A DNA stretch of 64,000 bases from Mycobacterium hubeiense (GCF_002838065.1 NZ_PIZU01000021.1:37407-101406), one strand, 5' to 3'; shown: positions 51,349 to 61,261, counted from the first letter of the stretch. Numbers and translations are program-made. The notes: generated by a model from the sequence alone, not told the origin.

Positions 51349-52992
51349 ATGTCAACGATTTTCAACATCCGAAACATCAAGTTGCCGAGCCTGTCTCGGG
51401 CGTCGGTGATCGTCGGCGCGCTCGCCGTGATCCTGGCGTTGGTGGCCGGCTATGTCGGCTGGCAGCTGTACAAGCGGGTGACCAATAACACCGTCGTCGC
51501 CTACTTCTCGGACACCTTGTCGCTGTATCCCGGCGACAAGGTGCAGATCATGGGCGTTCAGGTCGGCGCCATCGACAAGATCGAGCCCGCCGGCGACAAG
51601 ATGAAGGTGACACTGCACTACCGGAACAAGTACAAGGTTCCGGCGAATGCCACCGCGTCGATCCTCAACCCGAGCCTGGTGACGTCGCGCAACATTCAGC
51701 TGTCACCGCCGTATACCGGCGGGCCGGTCATGGAGGACGGCGCCGTCATTCCGCTCGAGCGCACCCAGGTGCCCGTCGAATACAACGAGCTGCTCGACTC
51801 GGTGAACCGGATCCTGCGTGAACTCGGCCCGACGCCCGAACAGCCCAAGGGGCCGTTCGGTGATGTCATCGAGTCGTTCGCCTACGGGCTGGAGGGCAAG
51901 GGCGAACAGCTCAACAAGACGCTCACCAGTTTGTCCGACGCGCTGACGACGCTGAACCAGAGCCGCGGCGACTTTTTCGGTGTGGTCAAGAGTTTGGCGC
52001 TGTTCGTCAACGCGCTGTACAAGAGCGATCAGCAGTTCGTCGCGCTCAACGACGACATCGCCCAGTTCACCAACTCGCTGACCGACTCCGATCAGGAGCT
52101 GGCCACCGCGCTGCGCGATCTCGACACCCTGCTGACCACCACCCGCGGCTTCCTCGATGAGAACGCCGAGGTCCTGACGCACGACGTCAACAACCTGTCC
52201 GACGTGACGACCGCGCTGGTGCAGCCGGAGCCGTTCAACGGGTTGGAGACGTTCCTGCATGTGTATCCCACCCTCGCGGCGAACCTGGTCAACATCCTGA
52301 CCCGCAACAGCGGCGGCGTGATGAGCCTGCCGGTCATCAACGGCTTCGCGAACCCAATGCAGTTCATCTGCAGCGCGATTCAGGCCGGCAGCCGACTGGG
52401 CTACCAGGAATCCGCCGAACTGTGCGCGCAGTATCTGGGGCCGATTCTCGACGCGATCAAGTTCAACTATCCGCCGTTCGGTCTGAACCAGTTCAGCTCC
52501 GCGCTGACCCTGCCCAAGCAGATCTCGTACTCCGAGCCGCGGCTGCAGCCGCCGCCGGGCTACAAGGACACCACGGTGCCCGGCATCTTCTCCCGCGACA
52601 CGTTGTTCTCGCACGGCAACCACGAGCCGGGCTGGACCGTCGCACCCGGCATGCAGGGTGTGGACGTGCAGCCGGCGACCGCGGCCATGCTCACCCCCGA
52701 GTCGCTCGCCGAGCTGATGGGCGGCCCGGACATCGCGGCACCGCCGGCGCCGCCCGCCTTCGGGGTCGGGCCAAGCGGCAAGCTGCCTGGACCGCCGAAC
52801 GCCTACGACGAGCGCAACCCGTTGCCGCCGCCGTGGTATCCGCAGCCAGGGCCTCCGCCCGGACCCGCGCCGGGTGTGCTACCCGGCGACCCGTTGGGGG
52901 CCATGTCGGCGCCCAATCCGGGATCGGGTCCGGCGCCTGCGCCGGCCGCCCCGGCCGGACCACCGCTGCCCGCTGAAGCAGGAGCACCGTGA
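51349..52992 (+). CDS. mce1D: Mce1D, MlaD-domain protein with Pro-rich tail
   Basis: A 547-aa Mce protein matching Rv0172 (530 aa). It has an N-terminal helix (VIVGALAVILALVAGYVGWQ), an MlaD domain (AYFSDTLSLYPGDKVQIMGV) and a helical shaft with a Cys pair near residues 344 and 364. A Pro/Gly-rich end starts at about residue 460. It begins 9 bp after mce1C. Confidence 0.95.
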   Translation: MSTIFNIRNIKLPSLSRASVIVGALAVILALVAGYVGWQLYKRVTNNTVVAYFSDTLSLYPGDKVQIMGVQVGAIDKIEPAGDKMKVTLHYRNKYKVPANATASILNPSLVTSRNIQLSPPYTGGPVMEDGAVIPLERTQVPVEYNELLDSVNRILRELGPTPEQPKGPFGDVIESFAYGLEGKGEQLNKTLTSLSDALTTLNQSRGDFFGVVKSLALFVNALYKSDQQFVALNDDIAQFTNSLTDSDQELATALRDLDTLLTTTRGFLDENAEVLTHDVNNLSDVTTALVQPEPFNGLETFLHVYPTLAANLVNILTRNSGGVMSLPVINGFANPMQFICSAIQAGSRLGYQESAELCAQYLGPILDAIKFNYPPFGLNQFSSALTLPKQISYSEPRLQPPPGYKDTTVPGIFSRDTLFSHGNHEPGWTVAPGMQGVDVQPATAAMLTPESLAELMGGPDIAAPPAPPAFGVGPSGKLPGPPNAYDERNPLPPPWYPQPGPPPGPAPGVLPGDPLGAMSAPNPGSGPAPAPAAPAGPPLPAEAGAP

Positions 52993-54131
52993 TGGCTAAG
53001 TTGACTCAGATCGCCTACCGCGCGATGGCGCTCGGTGCCGTCGCGGTGGTGCTGTCGTCGTGCGGTTGGCGCGGTGTCGCCAACCTGCCGTTGCCCGGTG
53101 GTCCCGGTGGTGACAACCCCATGACGGTGTACGTGCAGATGCCGGAAACGTTGGCGCTCAACGCCAACAGCCGCGTGCGGGTGGCCGACGTCTACGTGGG
53201 CAACGTGCGCAACATCGAGTTGAAGAACTGGGTGCCCACGCTCACGTTGGAGTTGCAGCCAGATATCAAACTGCCGGCCAACGCTCAGGCCAGGATCGGT
53301 CAGACCAGCCTCCTGGGATCGCAGCACGTAGAGCTGTTGTCACCGCCGGATCCGTCGTCGGAGCCGTTGAAGGACGGCGACACGATTCCGTTGGCCAACT
53401 CGTCGGCCTACCCGAGCATCGAGCGGGTGCTGGCCAGCGTCGCCACCATCCTCACCGGCGGTGGCATCCCGAATCTCGAGGTGATTCAGACCGAGATCGA
53501 CAACCTGCTGACCGGGCGCGCCGGCGAGATTCGGGAGATCTTCAACAAGCTCGACGTGTTCACCGATGAACTGAATCAGCAGTCGCAGGACATCACCCGC
53601 GCGATCGATTCCACCAACGAGTTGTTGACGATCGTCGCGAATCGCAACAACACCCTGGATCGGGTGTTGACCGAGTTCCCGCCGCTGATCAAGCATTTCG
53701 CGGAAACGAAGGATCTGTTCACCAACGCCGTCGAGGCCGTGGGACGGCTCAGCGCGGCGGCCGGTCCGACGCTGGAGCAGACCAACGATCCGTTGCACAC
53801 CAACCTCGAGTTGCTGCAGGACCCACTCGGGGAGGTGGCCAAGGCAGCGCCCTACGCGATCGGCGCGTTGGACATCCTGATCAGCTTCCCGTTCTCGGTG
53901 AAGGGTGTGCCGAAAGCGATTCGGGGCGACTACATCAACGTGTCGGCGATGATCGACCTGACGCTGTCCTCGGTGGACAACGGGATCCTGTCGGGCACAG
54001 GTGTTTCGGGCATGCTGCGTGCACTCGAGCAGGCCTGGGGCCGCGACCCGGCCACCATGATTCCGGATGTGCGGTTCACGCCGAACCCGCACAACGTGCC
54101 GGGCGGACCGCTGGTCATAAGGGGTGAATGA
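52992..54131 (+). CDS. mce1E: Mce1E (LprK), Mce lipoprotein
   Basis: A 379-aa Mce lipoprotein matching LprK (Rv0173, 390 aa). The signal ends in the lipobox VLSSC within ALGAVAVVLSSCGWRGV. The MlaD domain follows (MTVYVQMPETLALNANSRVR), then a helical shaft. The ending PDVRFTPNPHNVPGGPL is family-typical. ATG 52992 shares one base with the mce1D stop; GTG 52989 one codon earlier is equally possible. Lipid anchoring sets it apart from the other five Mce subunits. Confidence 0.95.
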   Translation: MAKLTQIAYRAMALGAVAVVLSSCGWRGVANLPLPGGPGGDNPMTVYVQMPETLALNANSRVRVADVYVGNVRNIELKNWVPTLTLELQPDIKLPANAQARIGQTSLLGSQHVELLSPPDPSSEPLKDGDTIPLANSSAYPSIERVLASVATILTGGGIPNLEVIQTEIDNLLTGRAGEIREIFNKLDVFTDELNQQSQDITRAIDSTNELLTIVANRNNTLDRVLTEFPPLIKHFAETKDLFTNAVEAVGRLSAAAGPTLEQTNDPLHTNLELLQDPLGEVAKAAPYAIGALDILISFPFSVKGVPKAIRGDYINVSAMIDLTLSSVDNGILSGTGVSGMLRALEQAWGRDPATMIPDVRFTPNPHNVPGGPLVIRGE

Positions 54132-54134
54132 GCC

Positions 54135-55688
54135 GTGTTGACGCGCTACATCCGGATCCAGCTGATCCTGTTCGGGATCGTCACGTTGATCGCACTGGTC
54201 GCGTTGGGCTGGTACTACCTGCGTATCCCCGCGCTGATGGGGATCGGGCAGTACACGCTGCACGCCGACCTGCCGCGGTCGGGCGGTCTGTACGAGACGT
54301 CGAACGTCACCTATCGAGGCACGACGATCGGGAAGGTGACCGCGGTCGAGCCGACCGAACAGGGCGCGCGCGCCACGATGAGCATCGACAACAGGTACAA
54401 GATCCCGATCGATGCCACGGCCAACGTGCGCTCCGTGTCCGCGGTCGGTGAGCAGTACCTCGACCTGGTGTCGACGGGCGCGCCGGGACAGTACTTCAAG
54501 CCGGGGCAGACGATCACCGAAAGTACCGTGCCCACCGAAGTCGGGCCGGCGATCGATGCCGCCTACGACGGGCTGGAGGCACTACCTGCGGAGCAGATCG
54601 ACAATCTGCTCACCGAAACCGCCCAAGCCGTAGGCGGATTGGGCCCCGCACTGCAGCGGTTGGTCGATTCAACGACGAACATCGCCAGTGACTTCAAGGA
54701 CAACCTTGGGCCGGTCAACGACATCATCGCGAACTCGGCGCCCATCCTGGACAGCCAGGTGCAGTCCGGCACCGCGATCGAGCAGTGGTCGCGCAACCTG
54801 AACATCCTGGCGACGCAGGCCGCACAGCAGGACGCGGCGTTGCGCAGCGGGCTGCAGCAGGCGGCACCGACGCTGGATCAGCTGAACACCGTGTTCAGCA
54901 ATGTTCGTGAATCGTTGCCGCAGACGTTGGCCAACCTCGAGATCGTGATTGACTTGCTCAAGCGCTACAACAAGCCGCTCGAGCAGATCCTGGTGATCTT
55001 CCCGCAGGTCGGTCCGGCCGCGGACACCGCGACGATCTTCGCGCCGAAGGGTCTGATACACTTCGCGTTGTCGATCAACCAGCCGCCGCCCTGCCTGACC
55101 GGCTTCCTGCCGGCGTCGGAGTGGCGCTCGCCGGCCGATACCAGCACGGCGCCGCTGCCGAAGGGGCTGTACTGCAAGATCCCGAAGGACTACCAGGGCA
55201 ATGTGGTTCGCGGCGCGCGCAACCTGCCCTGTGTGGACGTGCCGGGCAAGCGGGCGGCCTCGCCACGCGAATGCCGCAGCGACGAGCCGTACACCCCGCT
55301 GGGCACAAACCCGTGGTACGGCGATCCGAACCAGATTCGCAACTGCCCCGCGCCGGGTGCCCGCTGCGATCAGCCGGTCGACCCTGGCCGGGTGATTCCG
55401 GCACCGTCGATCAACAACGGGATGAACCCGCTGCCGGCCAGCCAGCTACCGGAAACCTCGTCGCCGGCCCCGGTCAGTGACCCGTTGACCCCGCCTGGCC
55501 AGGGAACTGTCACGTGCAGTGGACAACAACCCAATCCCTGCATCTACACTCCGGCAGCAGGCAGCACAGCCATCTACAGCCCATCCAGCGGCGAGGTGGT
55601 TGGACCGGACGGCGTGAAGTACTCCGTCAGCAATTCGAGTAACCCAGGAGACGACGGATGGAAGGAGATGCTGGCACCCGCCAGCTGA
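54135..55688 (+). CDS. mce1F: Mce1F, MlaD-domain protein
   Basis: A 517-aa Mce protein matching Rv0174 (515 aa). It has an N-terminal helix (IQLILFGIVTLIALVALGWY), an MlaD domain (TLHADLPRSGGLYETSNVTY), a helical shaft and a Cys-rich C-terminal region (eight or so Cys after residue 315). It starts at GTG 54135, 3 bp after mce1E. Its last 31 bp overlap the next gene. Confidence 0.95.
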   Translation: MLTRYIRIQLILFGIVTLIALVALGWYYLRIPALMGIGQYTLHADLPRSGGLYETSNVTYRGTTIGKVTAVEPTEQGARATMSIDNRYKIPIDATANVRSVSAVGEQYLDLVSTGAPGQYFKPGQTITESTVPTEVGPAIDAAYDGLEALPAEQIDNLLTETAQAVGGLGPALQRLVDSTTNIASDFKDNLGPVNDIIANSAPILDSQVQSGTAIEQWSRNLNILATQAAQQDAALRSGLQQAAPTLDQLNTVFSNVRESLPQTLANLEIVIDLLKRYNKPLEQILVIFPQVGPAADTATIFAPKGLIHFALSINQPPPCLTGFLPASEWRSPADTSTAPLPKGLYCKIPKDYQGNVVRGARNLPCVDVPGKRAASPRECRSDEPYTPLGTNPWYGDPNQIRNCPAPGARCDQPVDPGRVIPAPSINNGMNPLPASQLPETSSPAPVSDPLTPPGQGTVTCSGQQPNPCIYTPAAGSTAIYSPSSGEVVGPDGVKYSVSNSSNPGDDGWKEMLAPAS

Positions 55689-56308
55689 ACCCCACCCCTG
55701 CTGATGAGACGCCGGACCAGTCGGTAGAAGTACCTACGGAATCTACGGAAGAACGAGCCGAGGAGTTCCCAGAGCAGGTCGACAACGCCGAGGGACCCGG
55801 GCGACGTCCGTCGCGGCTGGGTCGCGGCTGGGTGGCCGGCATCTGTGCGGGCCTGGTGCTGGCGGCGATCGGAGCGGGCGTCGGCGGGTGGCTTGCCTTG
55901 CGGTCGCACCAGGACAGTGAAGAGATCGCGCGTAACGAAGCGACCGCGATACAGGCCGCGAAGGAGTGCGTGACCGCCACGCAGGCACCCGACATCGAGG
56001 CGATCACGGCGAGCCAGACCAAGATCATCGAATGCTCCACCGGCGACTTCGGTGCGCAGGCCACGTTGTACAGCAGCATGCTCGTCGACGCGTACAAGGC
56101 CGCCAACGTCAAGGTGCAGGTCTCGGACATGCGGGCGGCGGTGGAGAAGCACAACGACGACGGGACGATGGATCTGCTGGTGGCGCTGCGGGTCAAGGTC
56201 TCCAACACCGAGGCGACCGACCAGGAGCAGGGGTACCGGTTGCGGGTCCAGATGGCGCCAGTCGACGGCACGTACAAGGTCGCCAGGCTGGATCAGGTTG
56301 CTTCGTGA
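55658..56308 (+). CDS. Mce-associated membrane protein (Rv0175-like)
   Basis: A 216-aa single-pass protein: an acidic cytoplasmic N-terminus, one membrane helix (WVAGICAGLVLAAIGAGVGG) and an exported domain with a Cys pair (KECVTATQ and IIECSTGDFG). It matches the Mam/Mas family member Rv0175, thought to stabilise Mce transporters. AGGAG lies 8 bp before ATG 55658, within the end of mce1F. The stop overlaps the next GTG. Confidence 0.92.
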   Translation: MEGDAGTRQLNPTPADETPDQSVEVPTESTEERAEEFPEQVDNAEGPGRRPSRLGRGWVAGICAGLVLAAIGAGVGGWLALRSHQDSEEIARNEATAIQAAKECVTATQAPDIEAITASQTKIIECSTGDFGAQATLYSSMLVDAYKAANVKVQVSDMRAAVEKHNDDGTMDLLVALRVKVSNTEATDQEQGYRLRVQMAPVDGTYKVARLDQVAS

Positions 56309-57279
56309 CGGCGGTGCTTGACACAAACGCGGATGTAGCGGCTGGCGACTCCCAGTCGACGGAGGTGCTTGCCTCGTGGGGGGCGCGTGCCGGGGCGTTC
56401 GCGGTGGATGTATTGGTGGGGCTGGCTGTCCTTGTGACGCTGGCGCTTTCGGCCCTGACCGCGCCGCAGCAAGGGTGGCTGTGGTGGGTGTTCACCGCGG
56501 GGGCGGCGGCGACGGTGGTGGCGATGGCCGTCAACCGGTGGCTGCTGCCGAGCATGACAGGCTGGAGCCTGGGACGGGCGCTGTTCGGCATCCGCGTGGT
56601 GCGTCGTGACGGCGCCGACGCTGGAGTGTTCCGGCTGATGCTGCGCGATGTCGCGCATGTGCTGGACACGCTGGCGATTTTCGTGGGATGGCTGTGGCCG
56701 TTGTGGGATCGGCGGCGACGGACGTTCGCCGATCTGCTGGTGCGGACCGAAGTGCTTTCGGTGCCGCGGCCCGAGCGGGACATGCGGCGGCCGGTCGGTT
56801 GGGTGTTGGTGGCGGCGACGCTTGTGTGCGCGGGGGCGGTCGCGCTTGGCTATCTGGCCGTGTATCGGCAGGACCAGGCGGTGGACGCGGCGCGTTCGCA
56901 GATTGCCGAGGAGGGGCCGCGGATCGTCGAGCAGATGCTGAGCTACAACGCCGACACGATCGAGGACGACTTCAAGCGAGCGCAGGAGCTGGCGACGGAT
57001 AACTACCGCGAACAGTTGGCTGCTCAGCAGGCGGCGGTGCGCAAGGCCGGGCCGACGAACAACGAGTACTGGGCGGTCAGCAGTGCGGTGCTGTCGGCAT
57101 CCGAGAATCAGGCGGCCATGCTGATGGCGATGCAGGGCCAACGCGGCGCCAACGCAAAGGATTTGAAGTTCATCACCGCCACCGTACGAGTGGATTTCGA
57201 CAAGTCCGCCGACGGAAAGTGGCGGGTGGCGAATCTGACGGTATTGAAGAGTCCGCAGTTGCAGGAGGCCGGCCAGTGA
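56305..57279 (+). CDS. RDD-domain Mce-associated membrane protein (Rv0176-like)
   Basis: A 324-aa protein with an N-terminal RDD domain (WGARAGAFAVDVLVGLAVLV, then TGWSLGRALFGIRVVRRDG and DRRRRTFADLLVRTEVL). A further helix leads to a C-terminal Mam-type exported domain. It matches Rv0176 (322 aa). GTG 56305 overlaps the previous stop in GTGA; longer frames are antisense to the gene order and rejected. Confidence 0.92.
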   Translation: MTAVLDTNADVAAGDSQSTEVLASWGARAGAFAVDVLVGLAVLVTLALSALTAPQQGWLWWVFTAGAAATVVAMAVNRWLLPSMTGWSLGRALFGIRVVRRDGADAGVFRLMLRDVAHVLDTLAIFVGWLWPLWDRRRRTFADLLVRTEVLSVPRPERDMRRPVGWVLVAATLVCAGAVALGYLAVYRQDQAVDAARSQIAEEGPRIVEQMLSYNADTIEDDFKRAQELATDNYREQLAAQQAAVRKAGPTNNEYWAVSSAVLSASENQAAMLMAMQGQRGANAKDLKFITATVRVDFDKSADGKWRVANLTVLKSPQLQEAGQ

Positions 57280-57836
57280 GCCCGCGGCGGCGCGTCGAGG
57301 CGCAGGAGCGTGACTTCTTCGAGGTGGAACCCGTGGAGCCTAAGCCGCCTCGGCGGTGGGGCCTGCCGGTGGTGGCCGGTCTGGCGGCGGTGTTGATCGC
57401 GGCGGCGGTGGGGGCGAGCACGTTCATGTTGGTCCGCCATGAAATGGACCGGCGCACCGAGCTGCGCACTGCGGCGGCGCTGGACTATGTGCGGAGCTTC
57501 ATGACCGACTACACGTCGCTGGATCCGTTCAACGCCAACGCTTATGCGGACCGGATCCAGTCGAAAGGCACCGGGGAATTCGCAAAAATGTTCTCCGAGC
57601 GCAAGAACGAGATCCTGCTGCAGGTGGCGCGGGCCGAACCCACGAAGGGCACCGTGCTGGAGGCGGGCGTGCAGCGGTGGAGTGACAACGGCAGCGCCGA
57701 AGTGCTGGTGGCAACGAAGGTCACCACCAAAACGCCGGACGGGAAGTCGACGATCGAGAGCGGAAACCGTTGGATTGCAACGGCTACCAAGGAAGGACAA
57801 CAGTGGAAGATCAGCAACCTGATTCAGGTGATCTGA
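57276..57836 (+). CDS. Mce-associated membrane protein (Rv0177-like)
   Basis: A 186-aa Mam protein matching Rv0177 (184 aa). It has a charged N-terminus, one membrane helix (LPVVAGLAAVLIAAAVGAST) and an exported SnoaL/NTF2-like domain (LDYVRSFMTDYTSLDPFNAN). GTG 57276 overlaps the previous stop (GTGA). Its 3' end overlaps the next gene by 34 bp. Confidence 0.92.
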   Translation: MSPRRRVEAQERDFFEVEPVEPKPPRRWGLPVVAGLAAVLIAAAVGASTFMLVRHEMDRRTELRTAAALDYVRSFMTDYTSLDPFNANAYADRIQSKGTGEFAKMFSERKNEILLQVARAEPTKGTVLEAGVQRWSDNGSAEVLVATKVTTKTPDGKSTIESGNRWIATATKEGQQWKISNLIQVI

Positions 57837-58654
57837 CCACCGAAGCCGCCGAGGAGACGCCGACGGCCCGTCCTCGGCGGTGGCAGTTCTGGCGGAGGCG
57901 TGCCGAAAGTGCGTCGCCGCAGCCGGAATCCGAGCCAGAGGATGCGCCCGCCTCCGAGACTGCCTCGGAGCCGGAGCCGAAGAAGCCGGTCGGGAAAGCG
58001 GGGCGGACGGCGAAACCGGTTGAGCCGGTGGTCGAAGATCCAGCGGACGAAGGTGAAACCGCGGAATCCGACTCTTCTGATGTTTCTGATGCTGAGGACA
58101 CCGCCGACGAGGAACCGGTGGTGTTGGTGCCGCATCAGGCGGCGGGTAAGCGCCTGACAATCGCGGCGGCGGCCGCGGCAGCGCTGTTCGTGGCGGCGGG
58201 TGCATTCGCCGGGGCGATGGCGCAGCCGTACCTGGCGGACCGAGCGTTGGTGCACACCAAGGTCGATATCGCGCGGACGGCCGCCAACGCCATCACCACG
58301 TTGTGGACGTACACGCCAGAGGACATGGAGTCGTTGCCGGACCGGTCGGCCAAATTCTTGTCCGGGGATTTCGCGCACGAGTACCGGCGCTACATCGACG
58401 CCATCGTGGCGACCAACAAGCAGGCGCAGGTGTCGAACAACACCGAGGTGATGGGCACGGCGGTGGAATCGGTCGGCCCGACGGAGGCGACCGCGATCGT
58501 CTACACCAATTCGGTGGCCACCAGTCCAGCGTCGAAAAACATCCCGTCGCTACGGTATCTGTCGTACCGCTTGACGATGGAACGCCGCGGCGGCGACTGG
58601 TTGATCAATCGGATGACCGCCATCACCAGCCTGGATCTGACGCCGCGGCTCTAG
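57803..58654 (+). CDS. Mce-associated membrane protein (Rv0178-like)
   Basis: A 283-aa Mam protein matching Rv0178 (244 aa). A long acidic, Pro-rich cytoplasmic region (residues 1-115) is followed by a membrane helix (LTIAAAAAAALFVAAGAFAG) and an exported domain (YLADRALVHTKVDIARTAAN). GTG 57803 follows GGAAGGA. It is the last mce1-operon gene; a convergent DUF222 gene ends 12 bp away. Confidence 0.9.
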   Translation: MEDQQPDSGDLTTEAAEETPTARPRRWQFWRRRAESASPQPESEPEDAPASETASEPEPKKPVGKAGRTAKPVEPVVEDPADEGETAESDSSDVSDAEDTADEEPVVLVPHQAAGKRLTIAAAAAAALFVAAGAFAGAMAQPYLADRALVHTKVDIARTAANAITTLWTYTPEDMESLPDRSAKFLSGDFAHEYRRYIDAIVATNKQAQVSNNTEVMGTAVESVGPTEATAIVYTNSVATSPASKNIPSLRYLSYRLTMERRGGDWLINRMTAITSLDLTPRL

Positions 58655-58666
58655 CGTGGCCCGCTC

Positions 58667-60301
58667 TTAAAAGGGTGGCGGTCTGTTGCGTTTGGCGACG
58701 TGGTCGTCGTTGAGTCCGCGTTCTTCGGCGATGCGGCGGGCGCGATCTTCAGCGCGGGTTCGTCGCCGTTTGGGCATCATCACCCCACGGCCGTGGCCGG
58801 CCGGTGGCATCGTGTCAGGCAGCTCGAGGGTGCCGGTAGGTGTGCACAGCATCGGGAAGTGCCACAGGGCACCCGGATAGGTCGTGTAGGTATGGCCTGT
58901 TGGGGAAGTCCAGATCACTGTGCCGTCGGGCAGTTGTCGGTCACGCCAGCCCGGATTGCCTACCCAGAACGTTTTCATCAAATGGTGAAAACGGCACAGG
59001 CACTTCAGATTTGAGGCATGCGTCGGCCCATAAGGGTAGGGCACCGTATGGTCCAAGTCGCACAAGTCGGCGGGTTTATCGCAGCCTGGCCAGCGACACG
59101 TCAGATCGCGGCAACGCACGAAGTCGGCCAACTTCCGTGAAGGGGTATACCGCGGCTCGGGCGGTGCGGCCCCGGGATGGACGACCTCACGTACGACGGC
59201 CCGATCCATCAGCCCCGCGAGCAGAGGCGCGGGCATCAGCCCGCCTCCCATCACGTACGCCGGCGGCGCGCACGCCGGCCGCACCAGCGCGCCGTTGCCG
59301 TCGATCACCAACGACGACTCCGGCAACAGGCTCCGGGGCGCAGACGCACCCGCTGGCGCAGTTGATGGTGGCCGATCCTTCGGCGTGGCGGGGTCCGGCT
59401 CGGGTGGCGGATCGTTTGGCGGCGTGGGATCCGGCTCGGGCGCAGGCGCTGCCGGTGGGGTGGCGGCAGCGGCTACGGCGGTGGAGTCGGCAACCAGATG
59501 CAGAACAATGTTGCGCTCCGGTGCATCTGAGGGCCCCGCAGGGCAGTTCTCGTCCCCGCAGCCGCACGGCAGCCGGTCCGCGCCGACCGCCATCGCGGCC
59601 AATGAGTCGGCCAGTCGCTCCTTCAGCGTGCGTGGGTCGTCGTCGCAGACCGTGCGGGCCAGCTCTTTGACCCGGCGCTCTACGAGCGCGGAATCGCTGG
59701 CGTATAACCGGCCATAAATGCTCTCGAAACCGGCCTCGTCATCGGGTGTGCCGAACTCCAGCCACCGTTGACGGTCCAGTCGTCGCGTCTGGCGCAGCGC
59801 TCCCGGATCCACCTGATCGATCAGCGCGTCAATGGCGTGCTCGGTCTTCTTCTGCGACAACGGTCCCCACCGCTTGACCTGATCGGCAAGCAACGCATCG
59901 ACCGCCGCCAGCGCTTCGGGGTTTTCGATTAGATGCGTGCGGTACACGATCGTGCGCACCAACAAATCGGTGATCTCCCCGGCCGCGAACAACTCGGCCA
60001 CCTTGGGAAGCCGCTCGCGCAGCGCGACCCCGCGGTGCGCTTGCCCCAACGCCAAGCCCTGGCTGATGCCCTGGGCTGCGCCCAACTCGGCGCCCACCGA
60101 CCACTCTGGATCAATCCACCAGTCGTGGCGCTCCTGGGCGCTGGCACATTTAGTACGCCGGCAGAACAGTTCGGCCATTACCGCCTGCTTGCGCGCACAC
60201 GCCGCATTCTCGGCCCGGGCGAAAGCGCGCACCAAATCCACCAGCGCCGCGTTGTCCAACGCAGCAAGCTCGACGACATTCGGCGACGAACAATCGAACA
60301 T
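58667..60301 (-). CDS. DUF222/HNH endonuclease-domain protein (13E12 repeat family)
   Basis: A 544-aa protein of the mycobacterial 13E12/REP family. The N-terminal DUF222 domain covers about residues 10-230. A Pro-rich linker follows, then an HNH nuclease motif: CRDLTCRWPGCDKPADLCDL, DHTVPYPYGPTHASNLKCLC and RFHHLMKTFW, with paired Cys and the DH...N...H residues. Copies are scattered through actinobacterial genomes and may be mobile or tied to DNA repair; function is unproven. Here it sits at the mce1 operon's end. Its upstream region has two DnaA-box-like 9-mers. Confidence 0.88.
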   Translation of the reverse strand: MFDCSSPNVVELAALDNAALVDLVRAFARAENAACARKQAVMAELFCRRTKCASAQERHDWWIDPEWSVGAELGAAQGISQGLALGQAHRGVALRERLPKVAELFAAGEITDLLVRTIVYRTHLIENPEALAAVDALLADQVKRWGPLSQKKTEHAIDALIDQVDPGALRQTRRLDRQRWLEFGTPDDEAGFESIYGRLYASDSALVERRVKELARTVCDDDPRTLKERLADSLAAMAVGADRLPCGCGDENCPAGPSDAPERNIVLHLVADSTAVAAAATPPAAPAPEPDPTPPNDPPPEPDPATPKDRPPSTAPAGASAPRSLLPESSLVIDGNGALVRPACAPPAYVMGGGLMPAPLLAGLMDRAVVREVVHPGAAPPEPRYTPSRKLADFVRCRDLTCRWPGCDKPADLCDLDHTVPYPYGPTHASNLKCLCRFHHLMKTFWVGNPGWRDRQLPDGTVIWTSPTGHTYTTYPGALWHFPMLCTPTGTLELPDTMPPAGHGRGVMMPKRRRTRAEDRARRIAEERGLNDDHVAKRNRPPPF

Positions 60302-60354
60302 GTTTTCGAAGTTAGCGGCAGGCCCTGACGATGGCCACCGCTATGCCCTCCACC

Positions 60355-60381
60355 TGTGGATGAACTCGCAACTGGGGATAA
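60355..60381 (-). promoter_or_regulatory. two DnaA-box-like 9-mers upstream of the DUF222 gene
   Basis: TGTGGATGA (60355-60363) and TGGGGATAA (60373-60381) each differ by one base from the DnaA box TGTGGATAA, in the same orientation, 54-80 bp upstream of the DUF222 start. Two hits so close are unlikely by chance but a pair does not make an origin. Possible DnaA-linked control of the gene. Confidence 0.35.
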
Positions 60382-60424
60382 CTCCAGTCGCGGCGGCGAA
60401 ATTTGTCGGGACTACTCTCACGGC

Positions 60425-61261
60425 ATGCCATCAGTACTCGTCACCGGTGCGGCTCGCGGTATCGGCAAGTCGATCGTCGAGCGCCTCGCATCCACCGGCT
60501 GGGACGTCATCGCCGGGGTTCGGTCCACGGCGGACGCCGATGCGATCACCAAGGTCAACCCGCAGCAGATCTCGGCGGTGATGCTGGACGTCACCAGTGC
60601 CGACCACATCGCCAAACTGCCAGAGGCGCTGCCTGATCGACTGGACGCGATTGTCAACAACGCCGGCGTCGTCGTTGCCGGAGCCATTGAGACGGTGAGT
60701 ACAGATGAATGGCGAAAGCAGTTGGAGATCAACATCATCGGCCAGCTGGCGGTGACGCGGGCAGTGCTGCCGAAACTGCGGCAATCGCACGGCCGCACCG
60801 TATTCATCTCGAGCGTCAACGGAAAGATCTCGACGCCGCTCATCGGAGCCTACTGCGCCTCGAAGTTCGCACTGGAGGCGGCCGCTGACGCGCTTCGAGT
60901 GGAGTTGCGGCCCTGGAGGATTCCCGTCGTACTAGTGGAACCTGCCCAGACCGACACCGACATCTGGCGCAACGCCGACACGATGGTGCTGGAGACCGAA
61001 GCGGCGATGTCACCAGAGCAGCGCGCGTTGTATGCGAAACACATTGCGGCCATGAAGAAATTTGTGCCGATGTCGCAGCGGATGGCGGTACCGGCGGAGA
61101 AGGTCGCCGCCGTCGTGGAAGAGGCGTTGACGGCCCGACGGCCGCGGGCACGCTATGTCGTCGGACTAGGTCCGAAGATGCAGACTGCATTTGTGACCAA
61201 TCTTCCAACGGCACTGCGTGATCGAATGATCGCAACGATGATGCGCCTACCGCGTGGGTGA
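60425..61261 (+). CDS. short-chain dehydrogenase/reductase
   Basis: A 278-aa SDR. The nucleotide site is VLVTGAARGIGKSIVERLAS, NNAGVV is present, and the catalytic Ser-Tyr-Lys lies in ISSVNGKISTPLIGAYCASK. It resembles retinol/hydroxysteroid-type SDRs. ATG 60425 gives the family N-terminus. Its 3' end overlaps the fructosamine-kinase-like gene by 8 bp. The substrate is unknown. Confidence 0.9.
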   Translation: MPSVLVTGAARGIGKSIVERLASTGWDVIAGVRSTADADAITKVNPQQISAVMLDVTSADHIAKLPEALPDRLDAIVNNAGVVVAGAIETVSTDEWRKQLEINIIGQLAVTRAVLPKLRQSHGRTVFISSVNGKISTPLIGAYCASKFALEAAADALRVELRPWRIPVVLVEPAQTDTDIWRNADTMVLETEAAMSPEQRALYAKHIAAMKKFVPMSQRMAVPAEKVAAVVEEALTARRPRARYVVGLGPKMQTAFVTNLPTALRDRMIATMMRLPRG

